Below are positions 55,067-64,000 of a DNA stretch of 64,000 nt, one piece after another (position 1 is the stretch's first letter; each line of letters opens with the position of its first letter). Position numbers and translations under genes: made by a program. Source of the stretch: Gari tellinella (taxonomy: Eukaryota; Mollusca; Bivalvia; Cardiida; Psammobiidae); assembly GCA_922989275.2 (NCBI GenBank), contig OV277863.1:45614999-45678998 (forward strand). Reading direction: 5' to 3'. The notes under the pieces were generated by a model that searched no databases, was not told the origin of the DNA, and saw only the letters and a list, made by a program, of their open reading frames with translations.

Positions 55067-55529
55067 TTAAATTGTTTATATTATTCAAACAGGAATTCAG
55101 CGAATTTAGATGACTCCTCACAATGAAGAACTTAAAAGCAAGACTATGTCACTAAGAGGAATTGCAATGGAGGAAATAGTGTAAAATAGAAAACTGAACA
55201 TTTGAGCTAAAATTGACACTACATAGTCTACAATAATAGCAATACCCAAGTCTTACTTTTGTTCCTTCAACTGTGGTGAGACATTCAAGTCACTAAATAG
55301 TTTGCATGTATAAGTGTAACTTGGCCTTGTAAATTAACTCACAAATATTATTAAATATTTACAGTAATTTGAATAAACAGTTCCTATGTATACAATGAAA
55401 AACTTTACATTACTATTTTGTATCATATATTATAATACACAATATAAATTACACTTGATGACAGATAACTTGCTCCAGATCAATAATAGGAAGTAAACTA
55501 AATATTTCAAACATTTCTCCTTTATCCTG

Positions 55530-55876
55530 TTACCCAATAGCCTGTCTCTAGTTTCAAAAACAGACTACCACTTAAAGCAGGTTGTAAGTAAAGCAGAATG
55601 CTCCTTAATGAGCAATCTGATTAATTTTCAATCTGCTTTAACCCTTTACCCCATAGACTGTTTCTTGTTTTGAAGACGGATGACTACTTAAAGCAGGTTG
55701 AATGTAAAGCAGAATGTGCCTTACGGCACATTCTGCTTTACTTTCAGCCAGCTTTAAGCTTTCATCTGCTTAAATATTTCTTTTGTTACATATTTATGAC
55801 TGTATGAATTTGAACTATTTTCTTCAGTGGAGGACTAAATTAAAGGTGTTAAAATGCATATTTATGGGGTATTGGG
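55530..55876. mobile_element. Two family A MITEs, one inserted into the other's core
   Basis: The first copy starts near 55530 ('tacccaatagcctg') and runs through its palindrome to 'aatctgct'. There TTAA (55638-55641) begins a complete second copy, 55642-55876, with ends 'CCCTTTACCCCATAG' and 'tatggggtattggg' and TTAA at 55877-55880. The core arm 'gctttaag' of family A contains TTAA and so offers a landing site. Confidence 0.78.
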
Positions 55877-55880
55877 TTAA

Positions 55881-56020
55881 GCTCCTCGAAATGCATGCTA
55901 TGCTGTGGCTACTCGTTGGGATTGTCTGAAAGAGACCAAATTGAATGAGTAGTCACAACATAGCATTTTGTGGAAACATAAGGATTTTCAAATTTGAAAT
56001 ACTCCCCATATCTGGAACTT
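55881..56020. mobile_element. Family G MITE
   Basis: 'atgctatgctgtggctactc' faces 'gagtagtcacaacatagcat'. The right end is 'ctccccatatctggaac'. Confidence 0.6.
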
Positions 56021-56504
56021 TGACTTCATGATTTACTTTTTACATATAAATTGGAATGCCTTAAAGCATGAATTTATTACACTATCTCTTATTGTAACAG
56101 TGTCAATTTTGATAAAAGACATTGAGAGGATGGTGTTTAAAGAGTAAGTATAAAGAGATTCTTCTTCAGGTAAAAAAAAAGATAGTTTTCTTATAAAGTA
56201 TATTTCATATACATTTTCTTATATATTACTATTTCAGTGAATGAATATTTAGTTATCAATTTATAGTACAATGAATAATTTATGTATATCCTTCTAACTA
56301 AGTGACAGTTTGCATGTCAAATGCAAATAACTATTGTAGAATAAAGTTCTCAAATCACAGAAATGAAATGTGTCTGTACTTTAAAAAGTCAGAATATTAT
56401 CAATGCATTTTTTCAAATAAAGATCTGAATCTTATTGAGTTTAAAATGCAATATTTTTTCTTGAATGTCATGTAACATTGTTTTTTTGACATTGTTTAAA
56501 GTGT
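56021..56504. other. Downstream region of the IQ gene, probable 3' UTR
   Basis: This AT-rich DNA follows the stop of the minus-strand IQ gene. A minus-strand AATAAA lies at 56078-56073 and could be its polyadenylation signal, giving a 3' UTR of about 430 nt. This is inference only. Confidence 0.35.
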
Positions 56505-57053
56505 TTAATCTCCTTCCTGTTTGTCATCAGTTTTGTTTTGTTTGAGTTCTTGGCGAGTCTTATAACCTTTAAAGCCAGCCTGAATTTTAGTAGCAGCTTT
56601 AGCCACATCAGGATCATTCAGATCAATATCAACCTGCTCACCTTCTGTTTTTTCCTCAACCTTTTCTTCTGCTTTTTCTGTCTCTGGTTCTGTTCCTGAT
56701 TCTTTCTTATCAGATATTTCCTTTCTAGTTTTATATCCTTTAAATCCTGCTTGAATTTTCGTTGCTGCTTTTGCAACTTCCGGGTCATTTAAGTCAATGT
56801 CAACTTCTTCTTCTTCTTTCTTTTCCTCTGTCTTAGGTGTTTCTTCTGTTTTCTCTGCAGGTGCATCCTCTGTTTTTCCAGTAGATTCCTTCTTTTCCTT
56901 CAATTCTTTCCGGGTCTGGAATCCTTTGAAACCTGCCTGAATTTTTAATGCTGCTTTTTCAGTTTCTGGATCATTTAAGTCAATATCAACCTCCTCCTCC
57001 TCTGCCTTCTTCTCTTCTGTTTCTGCTATAGTATCATCTCCGTCCTTTGCATC
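56505..57053 (-). CDS. Terminal coding exon of a multi-IQ calmodulin-binding protein (neurogranin/PCP4/igloo type)
   Basis: On the minus strand the acceptor 'TATTTCATAG' precedes 549 nt (182 codons and a stop), phase 0, starting DAKDGDDTIAETEEKK. Three near-identical modules follow, each an acidic VDIDLNDP block plus an IQ helix: KIQAGFKGFQTRKEL (Q at exon residue 39), KIQAGFKGYKTRKEI (101) and KIQAGFKGYKTRQEL (158). They are separated by Lys/Glu/Thr-rich linkers. An acidic stretch before AAxxIQxxFxGxxxRK is the signature of neurogranin, neuromodulin, PCP4 and Drosophila igloo, which bind calmodulin, often at low calcium. So a cytosolic, probably neuronal calmodulin-buffering role is likely. 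There is no enzymatic or membrane segment. It joins in frame to 59054-59197; earlier exons are outside the window. The exact orthologue is uncertain. Confidence 0.92.
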   Translation of the reverse strand, partial: DAKDGDDTIAETEEKKAEEEEVDIDLNDPETEKAALKIQAGFKGFQTRKELKEKKESTGKTEDAPAEKTEETPKTEEKKEEEEVDIDLNDPEVAKAATKIQAGFKGYKTRKEISDKKESGTEPETEKAEEKVEEKTEGEQVDIDLNDPDVAKAATKIQAGFKGYKTRQELKQNKTDDKQEGD

Positions 57054-57187
57054 CTATGAAATACAAGATCAGTTAGTAAATCATTAAAATGTAATGTACA
57101 ATCAAACTTTGATACCTCAAACTGTCTATGTTAGAATACCTAGTATTTCTACATCTGAATTTCATTACCTAATTTGAACTTGCTTAA

Positions 57188-57430
57188 CCCATTACCACAT
57201 AGCCTGTTTATAATTTTGAAGATATGTGACCACTTAAAGCAGGTTGAAAGTAAAGCAGAATGTGCCTTAAGGCGCATTCTGCTTTACTTTCAGCCTGCTT
57301 TAAGCTTACATCTTCTAAAATATAAAACATATTTTTTATCGTACATGTTTATGACTCTAAATTGGAACTGTTTTTTTCAGTTGAGGAATAAATTAAATGG
57401 CGTAAAAAGGTGTTTTTATGGGGGAATGGG
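57188..57430. mobile_element. Family A MITE, 243 bp, exact TTAA flanks
   Basis: TTAA at 57184-57187 and 57431-57434. Ends 'CCCATTACCACATAG' and '...tatgggggaatggg'. The core palindrome at 57234-57304 has tip 'gccttaaggc'. The right TTAA is shared with the family E copy that follows. Confidence 0.88.
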
Positions 57431-57434
57431 TTAA

Positions 57435-57650
57435 CTCTTTGCATGCTGGGTAATATTTTCGTCTCCAACAAGTGTCATCTGCTACTGTTCTAAAATCAGA
57501 ATTTTCAAAATTTCTTTTCAAAACAGGGTCAGAGTGTCAAACAGTTTGGATCCTGATGAGACGCCATGTTATGCGATGTCTAATCAGGAGTCAAACTGTT
57601 TGCAAAGGTTATCACTGTGGCACATGTATCAGCCCCTAGCATGCAAAGAG
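57435..57650. mobile_element. Family E MITE, copy 1
   Basis: TTAA at 57431-57434 and 57651-57654. Ends 'CTCTTTGCATGCTGGG' and 'cctagcatgcaaagag'. Hairpin 'caaacagtttggatcctgatgag'/'ctaatcaggagtcaaactgtttg' at about 57538-57603. Confidence 0.88.
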
Positions 57651-57737
57651 TTAAATCAAACATTTGTATTTCAAAGTTGAAATGTGGCTAAGCCATTTTG
57701 AACTTAAAATTATGGATGTGTTCAACACAATTATTAA

Positions 57738-57958
57738 CTCTTTGCATGCTAGGTATTTTTTTTCGTGTGCAACATTTGTCGTCTGCTCTAAAATGTTTTA
57801 AAATTAGCATTTTCAAAATTTCTTTTAAATTCAGGGTCAGAATAGCAAACAGTTTGTTTCCTGATGAGACGCCGCGTTATGCGGCGTCTCATCTGGATTC
57901 AAACTGTTTGTAAAGGTTATCACTGTGGTGGATATATCAGCGGCTAGCATGAAGAGAG
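57738..57958. mobile_element. Family E MITE, copy 2
   Basis: TTAA at 57734-57737 and 57959-57962. Ends 'CTCTTTGCATGCTAGG' and 'ggctagcatgaagagag'. Hairpin at 57847-57911 with tip 'gacgccgcgttatgcggcgtc'. The two E copies are 83 bp apart in the same orientation. Confidence 0.87.
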
Positions 57959-58547
57959 TTAAGCAAGTTTGAGATATTGAGGTTCAACTAATTCAATCAT
58001 GCCTACCGGTATATTAATCTTTCTCCTGCTGAAAATTCATACATAAAACACATCTATCATTTGAACCATTACATTGGCTAATGAAAATAATATGGAAAAT
58101 TCTCAACCAAAAAAAAAATGTGCAGACCCATATGATATCAGACAGATCCTATAAGAAAACATTGCAGACTCTAAAACAGACAACCATAATTTTGCTTGAA
58201 TATTGTGAGATCATACCCTCAGCAGTAAATCTAATCTATTGATTTTTCAAAGATTGAATAGTCCAATATAAATTTTAGCTTTGTTAGCATTAATAGCTTG
58301 TTACTTTTAGTGATCTCTATATAATAATCAGTTATACTTGTACCATCCAAGCATTCAAAACAAAGACAACAATTTAGCAGTTTGCAGAATACCGGTATGT
58401 AACAGCTTAGCACAGGACAAAAGTAATCCAGAGTTTTTATGAACCTGTGGAGCTTTCTGCATTATTTCTATCTTGCATTATTTATTAAGGAGTTACATAT
58501 CTTTATCAACCATCATATTTTTTTCATTCAGTGGTTACCAGGGCTCC

Positions 58548-58980
58548 GGATAAGTGAAAGTAACAGAGTTTTTTCCTACCTTTTCTTGTTTCTGTCTTGA
58601 TAAAACTGTATGTTGTAACTAATCATTAGAATCATCTAAAAGAGATGATGCTAATGAGTAGTTACAACATAAGACGATTCTAATGAGTACGGTAAAACTT
58701 CTCTATTCCAACCACTAAAACGTAAACTAATTGATTATATAACAGACAGGTGACAGCTTAAAGCAAGGTGAAATTAAAACAGAAAACTCCTAAAGGAGCT
58801 TTCTGTTTTAATTTCACCTTGCTATAAGCAGCCACCTGCCTTAATAACTTAATAGTTAACACAATTTAGTGGTTGTATTAGAGAGGTCTTACTGTAGTTA
58901 CAAGATGAGACGATTCTAATGAGTTAAGTTACAACATACAGTTTGGTGGGAACATAAGGATTTTACTTTCCAAATACTCC
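58548..58980. mobile_element. Family G element with a family B palindrome inside
   Basis: The left end 'ccagggctccggataagtg' and the core ('atgttgtaactaatcattag' facing 'ctaatgagtagttacaacat') are followed by 'acgattctaatgagta'. A family B palindrome at 58745-58845 splits a second copy of that phrase at about 58912. The family B arms read 'ggtgacagcttaaagcaagg' and 'ccttgctataagcagccacc'. Confidence 0.65.
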
Positions 58981-59053
58981 TCTAATGTGGAAAGCTGCTC
59001 TTTGATGTGAACAAAATGAAGACCTCTGTACGAACCTTCAAATCAATACCTAC

Positions 59054-59197
59054 CTTCAGTGCTTTGATTTCCTGTCTTGCTTTCATACCCTTAAACCCTG
59101 CCTGTATTTTAAGTGCTGCTGACTCGACATCCGGGTCGTTTAGGTCTATGTCAACTTCCTCCTCCTCCTCCGTCTTTTCATCTCCCTTTTGTGATTC
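59054..59197 (-). CDS. Penultimate coding exon of the IQ calmodulin-binding protein
   Basis: The acceptor 'GATGTTTTTCAG' and the donor AAG|GTAGGT bound 144 nt (48 codons, phase 0 at both ends). The peptide starts ESQKGDEKTEEEEE, continues VDIDLNDPDV and has the IQ helix AALKIQAGFKGMKARQEIKA with the IQ glutamine at residue 32. It is a one-module exon. Together with 56505-57053 the window encodes four IQ modules. Each repeats the same acid-block plus IQ plan, which suggests growth by module duplication. A symmetrical phase-0 exon can be skipped or duplicated without changing the frame, so isoforms with different module numbers are possible. No earlier exon with this signature was found at 59198-64000. 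Confidence 0.9.
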
Positions 59198-59285
59198 CTG
59201 AAAAACATCAAACACATCGCTTGAAATATGACATTTAGGACAATCGGAGGGCAGCAAATCTCAGAGTTGAGGGCTCCACATTATG

Positions 59286-59550
59286 TCAGGGCTGCCATAA
59301 GTTGATAATAAAAATCCTAAGATTTTCAATTTTCAATTTTTAAGATGCAATTTTACTAATCGTACCTTTACCCCATAGTCTGTTTCTTGTTTTGAAGACA
59401 CATGACTGCTCCAAACAGGTTGAAGGTAAAGCAGAATGTGCCTTATATTAAAGGCGCATTCTGCTTTACTTTCAGCCTGGATTAAGCTACGATCTGCTAG
59501 AATAAAAATCCGAAGACTTAGGAAAAATCTGGAGAAATGGCAGCCCTGCA
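59286..59550. mobile_element. 'gggctgcca' MITE carrying a family A element
   Basis: The ends 'cagggctgccataag' and 'gaaatggcagccctg' are inverted repeats, with 'aaaatcctaagattttc' and 'aatccgaagacttagg' inside. A family A segment from 'accttaccccatag'-like text (about 59366) to 'cgatctgctagaataa' (about 59505) lies within. The interrupted palindromic core at 59415-59482 has the tip 'gccttatattaaaggc'. Confidence 0.7.
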
Positions 59551-60321
59551 ACATTTATATAAAAGAAAATTAATCTTGAATATTTGACGATATTCACCTC
59601 ATTATAAAAATGATTGAAATGCACATTATTAATATCAAATCAAGAAACATTTTGGTAACCTGTAAATTTTTTAAAACTGTATGAAGTAACGTACAGAAAA
59701 CCCAAGTTTATAGGACCACTCACAAATAGATTTAAAAGTTGTCTGTTTCTAAGACAGTGACTCCTTAAAGCAAGATGCAAGTTGAAGCATTACAGAGTGA
59801 AACAAATAACTTTTTAACTAACTTAATTGAGACATGGTAGTGGACTAGAGTGAGAGTAAAACAGTCCAATATTTAATTGTTAATTATCAAATTCAACATG
59901 ACACATTAGCAGCAAACTATACCAGTTTTAAAACTTCTATCTATATCAGAGTATACACTATACAGCAGTGTTTAAAACATACAAATTCTACATGTTACGC
60001 TGCATCTGAAATGAACAAATCAAATGAGTTCTACCTTACTCATAGCATAAAAGTAAAACTAAAATCACATAAATTTACAACATTTAAATGATTGCATGCA
60101 TGTGCATTCAACAGAAGCTCATTTTAATTAATGATTATCTAGACTCCTTTACATAATTATTTTACAGAAGCACAAGCTTAGTTTCATCTTAACAAAAGAG
60201 ATTTACATCTATCACAATAAATGTCTTAATCTTAGGTGCTGAAACAGGTCTGAAACTAAGATTTTAATCAATTTAAAACAGCTAGGAGCATTTTGCGTTT
60301 CTGTTAATTAATTGTTTTGTG
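59551..60321. other. AT-rich stretch, nothing recognised
   Basis: No splice-bounded coding segment or complete element was seen. This would be intron of the IQ gene if its 5' exons lie beyond the right edge. Confidence 0.35.
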
Positions 60322-60325
60322 TTAA

Positions 60326-60578
60326 CCCTTTACCCCATAGCCTGTTTCTAGTATTGAATATAGGTGACCACTTAAAAAACAGGTTAAAAGTAAAGCAGAA
60401 TATGCCTTAAGGTGTGTTCTGCTTGTCTTTCAGCCTGCTTTAAGCTACTATCTGCTAGGATATAGAAAATTTATCTTACGGTACATTTTCAGGGCTGTAT
60501 AAATTGGATCTATTTTCTGCAATGGATGAATAAAGTAAATGTGATAAAAGGCGCTTTTAAGGGGGGTGGGAGGGAAGG
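60326..60578. mobile_element. Family A MITE
   Basis: TTAA at 60322-60325, left end 'CCCTTTACCCCATAG'. The core palindrome is worn ('gccttaaggtgtgttctgcttgtc'). The right end 'gggtgggagggaaggg' has lost TTAA. Confidence 0.72.
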
Positions 60579-60724
60579 GTTGTCAGTTGTCACCTATTTA
60601 AACATCTGACAATACCGATTCTTCTGACATACATCCTGAAACTTCATATGGACCATTCTATTTTCGACTTAAATTAGTCCATTTCTGACAATTTAGGGCT
60701 GTATTTCACAATTTACAGCAAAAT

Positions 60725-60798
60725 GACAAACAGTGCAGACCATGATCAGAGGGCTCCATTAGGAGCCCTCTGATCTGGGTCTACACTGTTTGCATACA
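60725..60798. repeat. Family C hairpin
   Basis: 'acaaacagtgcagaccatga' faces 'tctgggtctacactgtttgc', tip 'ggctccattaggagcc'. Confidence 0.75.
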
Positions 60799-61103
60799 AC
60801 AAGTGTACTCTTCACATGTACACTGTATGTAAAGGTAGAATGTAATTGTCCATATGGCTCAATGGGCCAATAACCAATGAACCTTCCTTAACCAGAAACC
60901 TCTTTAAACTGAATACTTTACTCAATTCCGGAGTGTCTGTTTACACGAGGTTTGACACAGTAATTCAACATCAAAGTCTTTATCAAATAAACGGTTAATC
61001 TCAAGAAATAATCTCTTCGAATTAACTCTGCAGTTTCTCCTATGAAAATTCACATTTTCCAGTAATGTAATTAAATTTTGTGCAGGAATTGATTTCCTAT
61101 TAA

Positions 61104-61309
61104 CCCTTAGCCCACCAAATAAATTGTCGTCTGCTATATTTCTCGTCTGCTTCAAGTTTCAAAGTGCTTCAAAGTTGCTTAAAATTGCTGAAAATGTTGT
61201 CCGAGTGTCAAACAGCTTGGATCCGGATGAGACGCCGAGTTACTCAGCGTCTCATCCGGATCCAAGCTGTTTGCATATGGAGCTATAGTCGTGAGTGGCA
61301 GGCTAAGGG
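61104..61309. mobile_element. Family D MITE, copy 3
   Basis: TTAA at 61100-61103 and 61310-61313. Ends 'CCCTTAGCCCACC' and 'GGCAGGCTAAGGG'. The hairpin 'cagcttggatccggatgaga' / 'tctcatccggatccaagctg' is perfect. Its length (206) equals that of copy 2. Confidence 0.9.
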
Positions 61310-61313
61310 TTAA

Positions 61314-61528
61314 CTCTTACTATGCTGACATTCTGACTGGACTCATCCATGTGTTGCATGATGACCAGTTTACATTGACTCTTGATGGGTTTTTCCCAAA
61401 TGTATTAAACGTTATGGCAAACAGTGCAGACCCTGATCAGAGGGCTCCTTTAGGAGCCCTCTGATCTGCGTCTACACTGTTTGCAAATTATGTTAATATG
61501 TATCTACTCTTTTCTAGCACAGTAAGGG
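61314..61528. mobile_element. Family C-like MITE abutting family D copy 3
   Basis: TTAA at 61310-61313 (shared with copy D3) and 61529-61532. Ends 'CTCTTACTATGCTGAC' and 'ctagcacagtaaggg'. Hairpin at 61417-61487 with tip 'ggctcctttaggagcc'. Confidence 0.83.
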
Positions 61529-61884
61529 TTAAACTTTATCCTGCTGTAATACAGTCTGATAAAGATTTATTGACTGCATTTTTTCCCAAAAAATTATTTC
61601 ATTAATATGATTTTTTAACTGAAGATATGTCAATATACAAAATTTAATAAAACTGTCGAAATCCTGATCAAAGGCAGATTTGCTTGATGTCCAACCTGGA
61701 TCCAAATAGTTCAAGAATGCAAGTAAGTAAATTGGTTGTTTTTCTTTCATTTCTTAATCATTACTATGATAAATAATCATCTCCCTGCATCTAGAACAAA
61801 ATGTTTATTCAGAATTTCCAAATAAAACAATATTAGACATTATGTTATTGAAACAGTCTTGTTTCAACAGTTTTTACCATATCT

Positions 61885-62065
61885 TAACTCTTTGCATGCT
61901 GTGTGATTTTGGCCTGCAACAATTACTGCTTTAAGCCACTTTCTGCTAGGATATAGAAAATATTTCTTGTGGTACATGTGTATGGCTGTATAAAATGAAA
62001 CTATTTTCTTCAGTGGAGGAATAAATTAAATGTGTTCAAAGGTGATTCTATGGGGGAAAGGGCTC
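61885..62065. repeat. Chimera of a family E left end and a family A right half
   Basis: 'TTAActctttgcatgctg' (family E end) runs at about 61915 into 'actgctttaagccactttctgctagg' (family A right arm) and ends 'tatgggggaaaggg'. The junction is at the hairpin, suggesting recombination or deletion between hairpins. Confidence 0.6.
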
Positions 62066-62619
62066 TGCTATTCCTTTACATGCTTAATCAATTTTATGCT
62101 TGGCAAAAGACAAGGTTAATTACATTTCTATGAGTCAAGAGCTATATGTTTGCTTTGGAGCCAGAAAACACAGTACAACCTATGTTAAACAACCCTCAAA
62201 TGAACAAGTATAGAATTCGGTACAAGAGAAGTGGCTGCTTAAACAGGATAAAAGTAATGACCAAAACAACCACTGAACATTTCTACAATAGCATCATACT
62301 GCTTCAGCCCATTATATTTTTTAATAGCTATAATTATAGATGCATCTTATTTTGAAGTGAAACTTGCCTTTAGGTTTCACTGTGTCTCAATAAAGAATAT
62401 TGCTATCAAAACGTCAAACAAAAGCTAGGAACATGAATGGATCTGTCAAAACAGCAGAGCTTCTGACCAGAAGCCATCACTCATACTGCGCTTCAGACGC
62501 TGGTTAGCTATGGACAGGGCTAAATGAATTCTTCATGAAATATTGGTGTCTACTCAAAATCTCCACAGAATTAAAGCAATTTAGAATGAAATCGGAACTC
62601 TTATAAAGTTAGTACATTA

Positions 62620-62848
62620 CCCCATTTTTATGCCTTTATTTTTTTTTTCCACTGAGGAAAATAGTTTATAATTTATTCAGTTATGGATATTTTATGATAA
62701 GAACTATTTTCTATATTCTAGCAGATGGTAGCTTAATTAAAGCAGGCTGAAAGTAAATCAATGCCTTAAGGCACATTCTGCTTTACTTTCAACCTGCTTA
62801 AAGTGGTCACCTATTTTTAAAACTAGAATAAGGCTATGGGATAATAGG
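62620..62848. mobile_element. Family A MITE
   Basis: The left end is degraded ('taccccatttttatgcc'). The core palindrome at 62733-62801 has a damaged left arm. The right end 'ctatgggataatagg' + TTAA (62849-62852, 'ggttaag'). Confidence 0.68.
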
Positions 62849-63151
62849 TTAAGTTCCATCATGACTTCTGTATTTGAAAAGTTATATGCCCTTTGATTAA
62901 TTATGTACACATGTATTTTCAATGAAACAATAGTAAAAAGTGCACAAACACATTCAAATACATGCACATATCTTTTCTAGGTATGCATTACAAAAATAAA
63001 GTTTTGGTCTACAGTGTGATATCTGTTTGGCAAACTTGGGGTCAACATGCACTTGGTAGGGAAGTGTTTCAGCATATTCCATGGACCTCTTAACTTACAG
63101 TCAATTTTGTATGAAGTGACCACTCTATCTAAGACCCTTGGATTGTCTTAA

Positions 63152-63394
63152 CCCATTACCCCATAAATACGCTTTTTAATGCCTTTAACTTATTCCTCCA
63201 TTCAAAAAAATAGTTCCAATTCATAAAACCATCAATATGTATCATCAGAAATATTTACTATCTTCTAGCAGATGATAGCTTAAAGCAGGCTGAAAGTAAA
63301 GCAGAATGTGCCTTAAGGCACATTCTGCTTTACTTTCAATCTGCTGTAAGTGGTACCTATATTCAAAACTAAAAACAGGCTATGGGGTAATGGG
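63152..63394. mobile_element. Family A MITE, 243 bp, exact TTAA flanks
   Basis: TTAA at 63148-63151 and 63395-63398. Ends 'CCCATTACCCCATAAA' and 'ctatggggtaatggg'. The core palindrome at 63278-63347 has tip 'gccttaaggc'. The length is identical to the copy at 57188. Confidence 0.88.
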
Positions 63395-63844
63395 TTAAAT
63401 ACAGGATAAAAAATAATGCAGAAAACTCTTCTATTATTTTTATCCTGCATTGAGCAGTCATCTGTTTTTAAGGATAATTCACTGTACAATCAGGGTGGTT
63501 ATTTAATACAAGATTGGCTATACATGTATTGAAACAAACCAGTGATCTGAGGTAATACTGTAGGATATAAAATCAACAGAGGGATGCTTGCAATACTGTA
63601 TCATCAACTAGATATTTATGAAGGATGCACAAGAAGTATTTTTAACCATATTATATTCTAGACTGTGATATTTCTTTTAAAATAGAAAAAGGGTTGGCAT
63701 AATTATATATCTGCAAATTTAGTTTTTAACTTATTCATCCGTGAAACTTTATGGAGAGTTCCAGTTTCCAATTAAGACTATATGTAGTTCATTTTTCCAA
63801 ACTATTTAGGTTTTGTTTTTGTTTTTATGCAATATACTGGAATA

Positions 63845-63905
63845 TGACAAACAGTGCAGACCCTAATCAGATGGCTCCTCTAGGTCTGCACCATTGGCAT
63901 AGGTC
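63845..63905. repeat. Family C hairpin, deleted
   Basis: 'gacaaacagtgcagacccta' faces a shortened 'aggtctgcaccattggc'. Confidence 0.5.
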
Positions 63906-63954
63906 CAGTATATATACTCCTCAAAGGTACACTGTTTATAAAAGACATATTTAC

Positions 63955-64000
63955 AGGGTCCAAGGTTATAAAACTTCACAGTTGAGTCTGAGAACAGTCT
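63955..64000. repeat. Family H arm at the window edge
   Basis: 'ggtccaaggttataaaactt' and 'cagttgagtctgag' match one arm of 9405-9560. Confidence 0.5.

Larger units (their letters stand above)
57054..59053 (-). other. 2,000-bp intron of the IQ gene, filled with MITEs
   Basis: The donor AAG|GTAGGT is at 59053 and the acceptor ends at 57054. It contains a family A copy, two family E copies and a family G/B composite. These cover more than half of it. Confidence 0.88.

Noticed and set aside
60922..61155. Minus-strand frame containing IPAQNLITLLENVNFHRRN
   Set aside because: It starts inside a family D MITE and ends in repeat text. There are no convincing splice sites or recognised domain.
1..64000. 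CRISPR array or bacterial operon
   Set aside because: The repeats are mobile elements and satellites without regular spacers. Introns, SINEs and a Tc1 element mark the DNA as animal.

Overview
The window looks like nuclear DNA from a repeat-rich invertebrate, most likely a bivalve mollusc. The evidence is AT-rich DNA, GT-AG introns, very low gene density, tRNA-like SINEs, a Tc1-like transposon, and arrays of the 'gacctag...tgaccaag' and 'gggcaataactc' type that I associate with bivalve genomes. The abundant hairpin elements built on a 'caaacag..ggatcc..gatgagacgcc' motif remind me of dreissenid mussels. That is recollection and has not been checked.

Only two host genes are supported, both on the minus strand and both incomplete. 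(1) An IQ-motif, calmodulin-binding protein of neurogranin/PCP4/igloo type has its last two coding exons at 59054-59197 and 56505-57053, joined by a 2,000-bp intron made mostly of MITEs. Its 5' end lies beyond position 64000. (2) An unrecognised protein has three phase-0 exons at 10820-10942, 8499-8639 and 1214-1345. The first contains a plausible start codon, and the gene runs off the left edge.

All other coding sequence belongs to transposons. A full-length Tc1-like DD34E element (4757-6518) has perfect 24-bp TIRs, TA flanks, a spliceable 255-bp intron and one internal TGA. A 5'-truncated LINE reverse-transcriptase C-terminus lies at about 28971-29558. Three LINE/SINE-type 3' tails and four tRNA-like segments are also present.

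The bulk of the window is non-autonomous elements. At least four MITE families share TTAA target sites, CCC/CTC...GGG/GAG ends and long palindromic cores (called A, C, D and E here). In three places two different families abut and share one TTAA. A second group has inverted ends made of short degenerate 'words': ATTACCCGA (17010-22822), AACGTCCC (17075-21050), GCGAAATGG (29910-34905), GCGAAACGACC (34905-36410) and AAATGCGAATTGC (36457-36823). A 2.78-kb hAT-like element with 8-bp target duplication (22984-25763) carries a related array near one end.

Layout: 1-13 kb, exons of the unknown gene among MITEs and the Tc1 element; 13-17 kb, a ~140-bp satellite interrupted by a MITE and a ~193-bp array; 17-28 kb, large nested non-autonomous elements; 28-37 kb, the LINE fragment and the inverted-repeat/word-array cluster; 37-46 kb, SINEs, tandem repeats and a higher-order array; 46-64 kb, a dense MITE field containing the IQ gene. 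Family letters A-H are my own labels.
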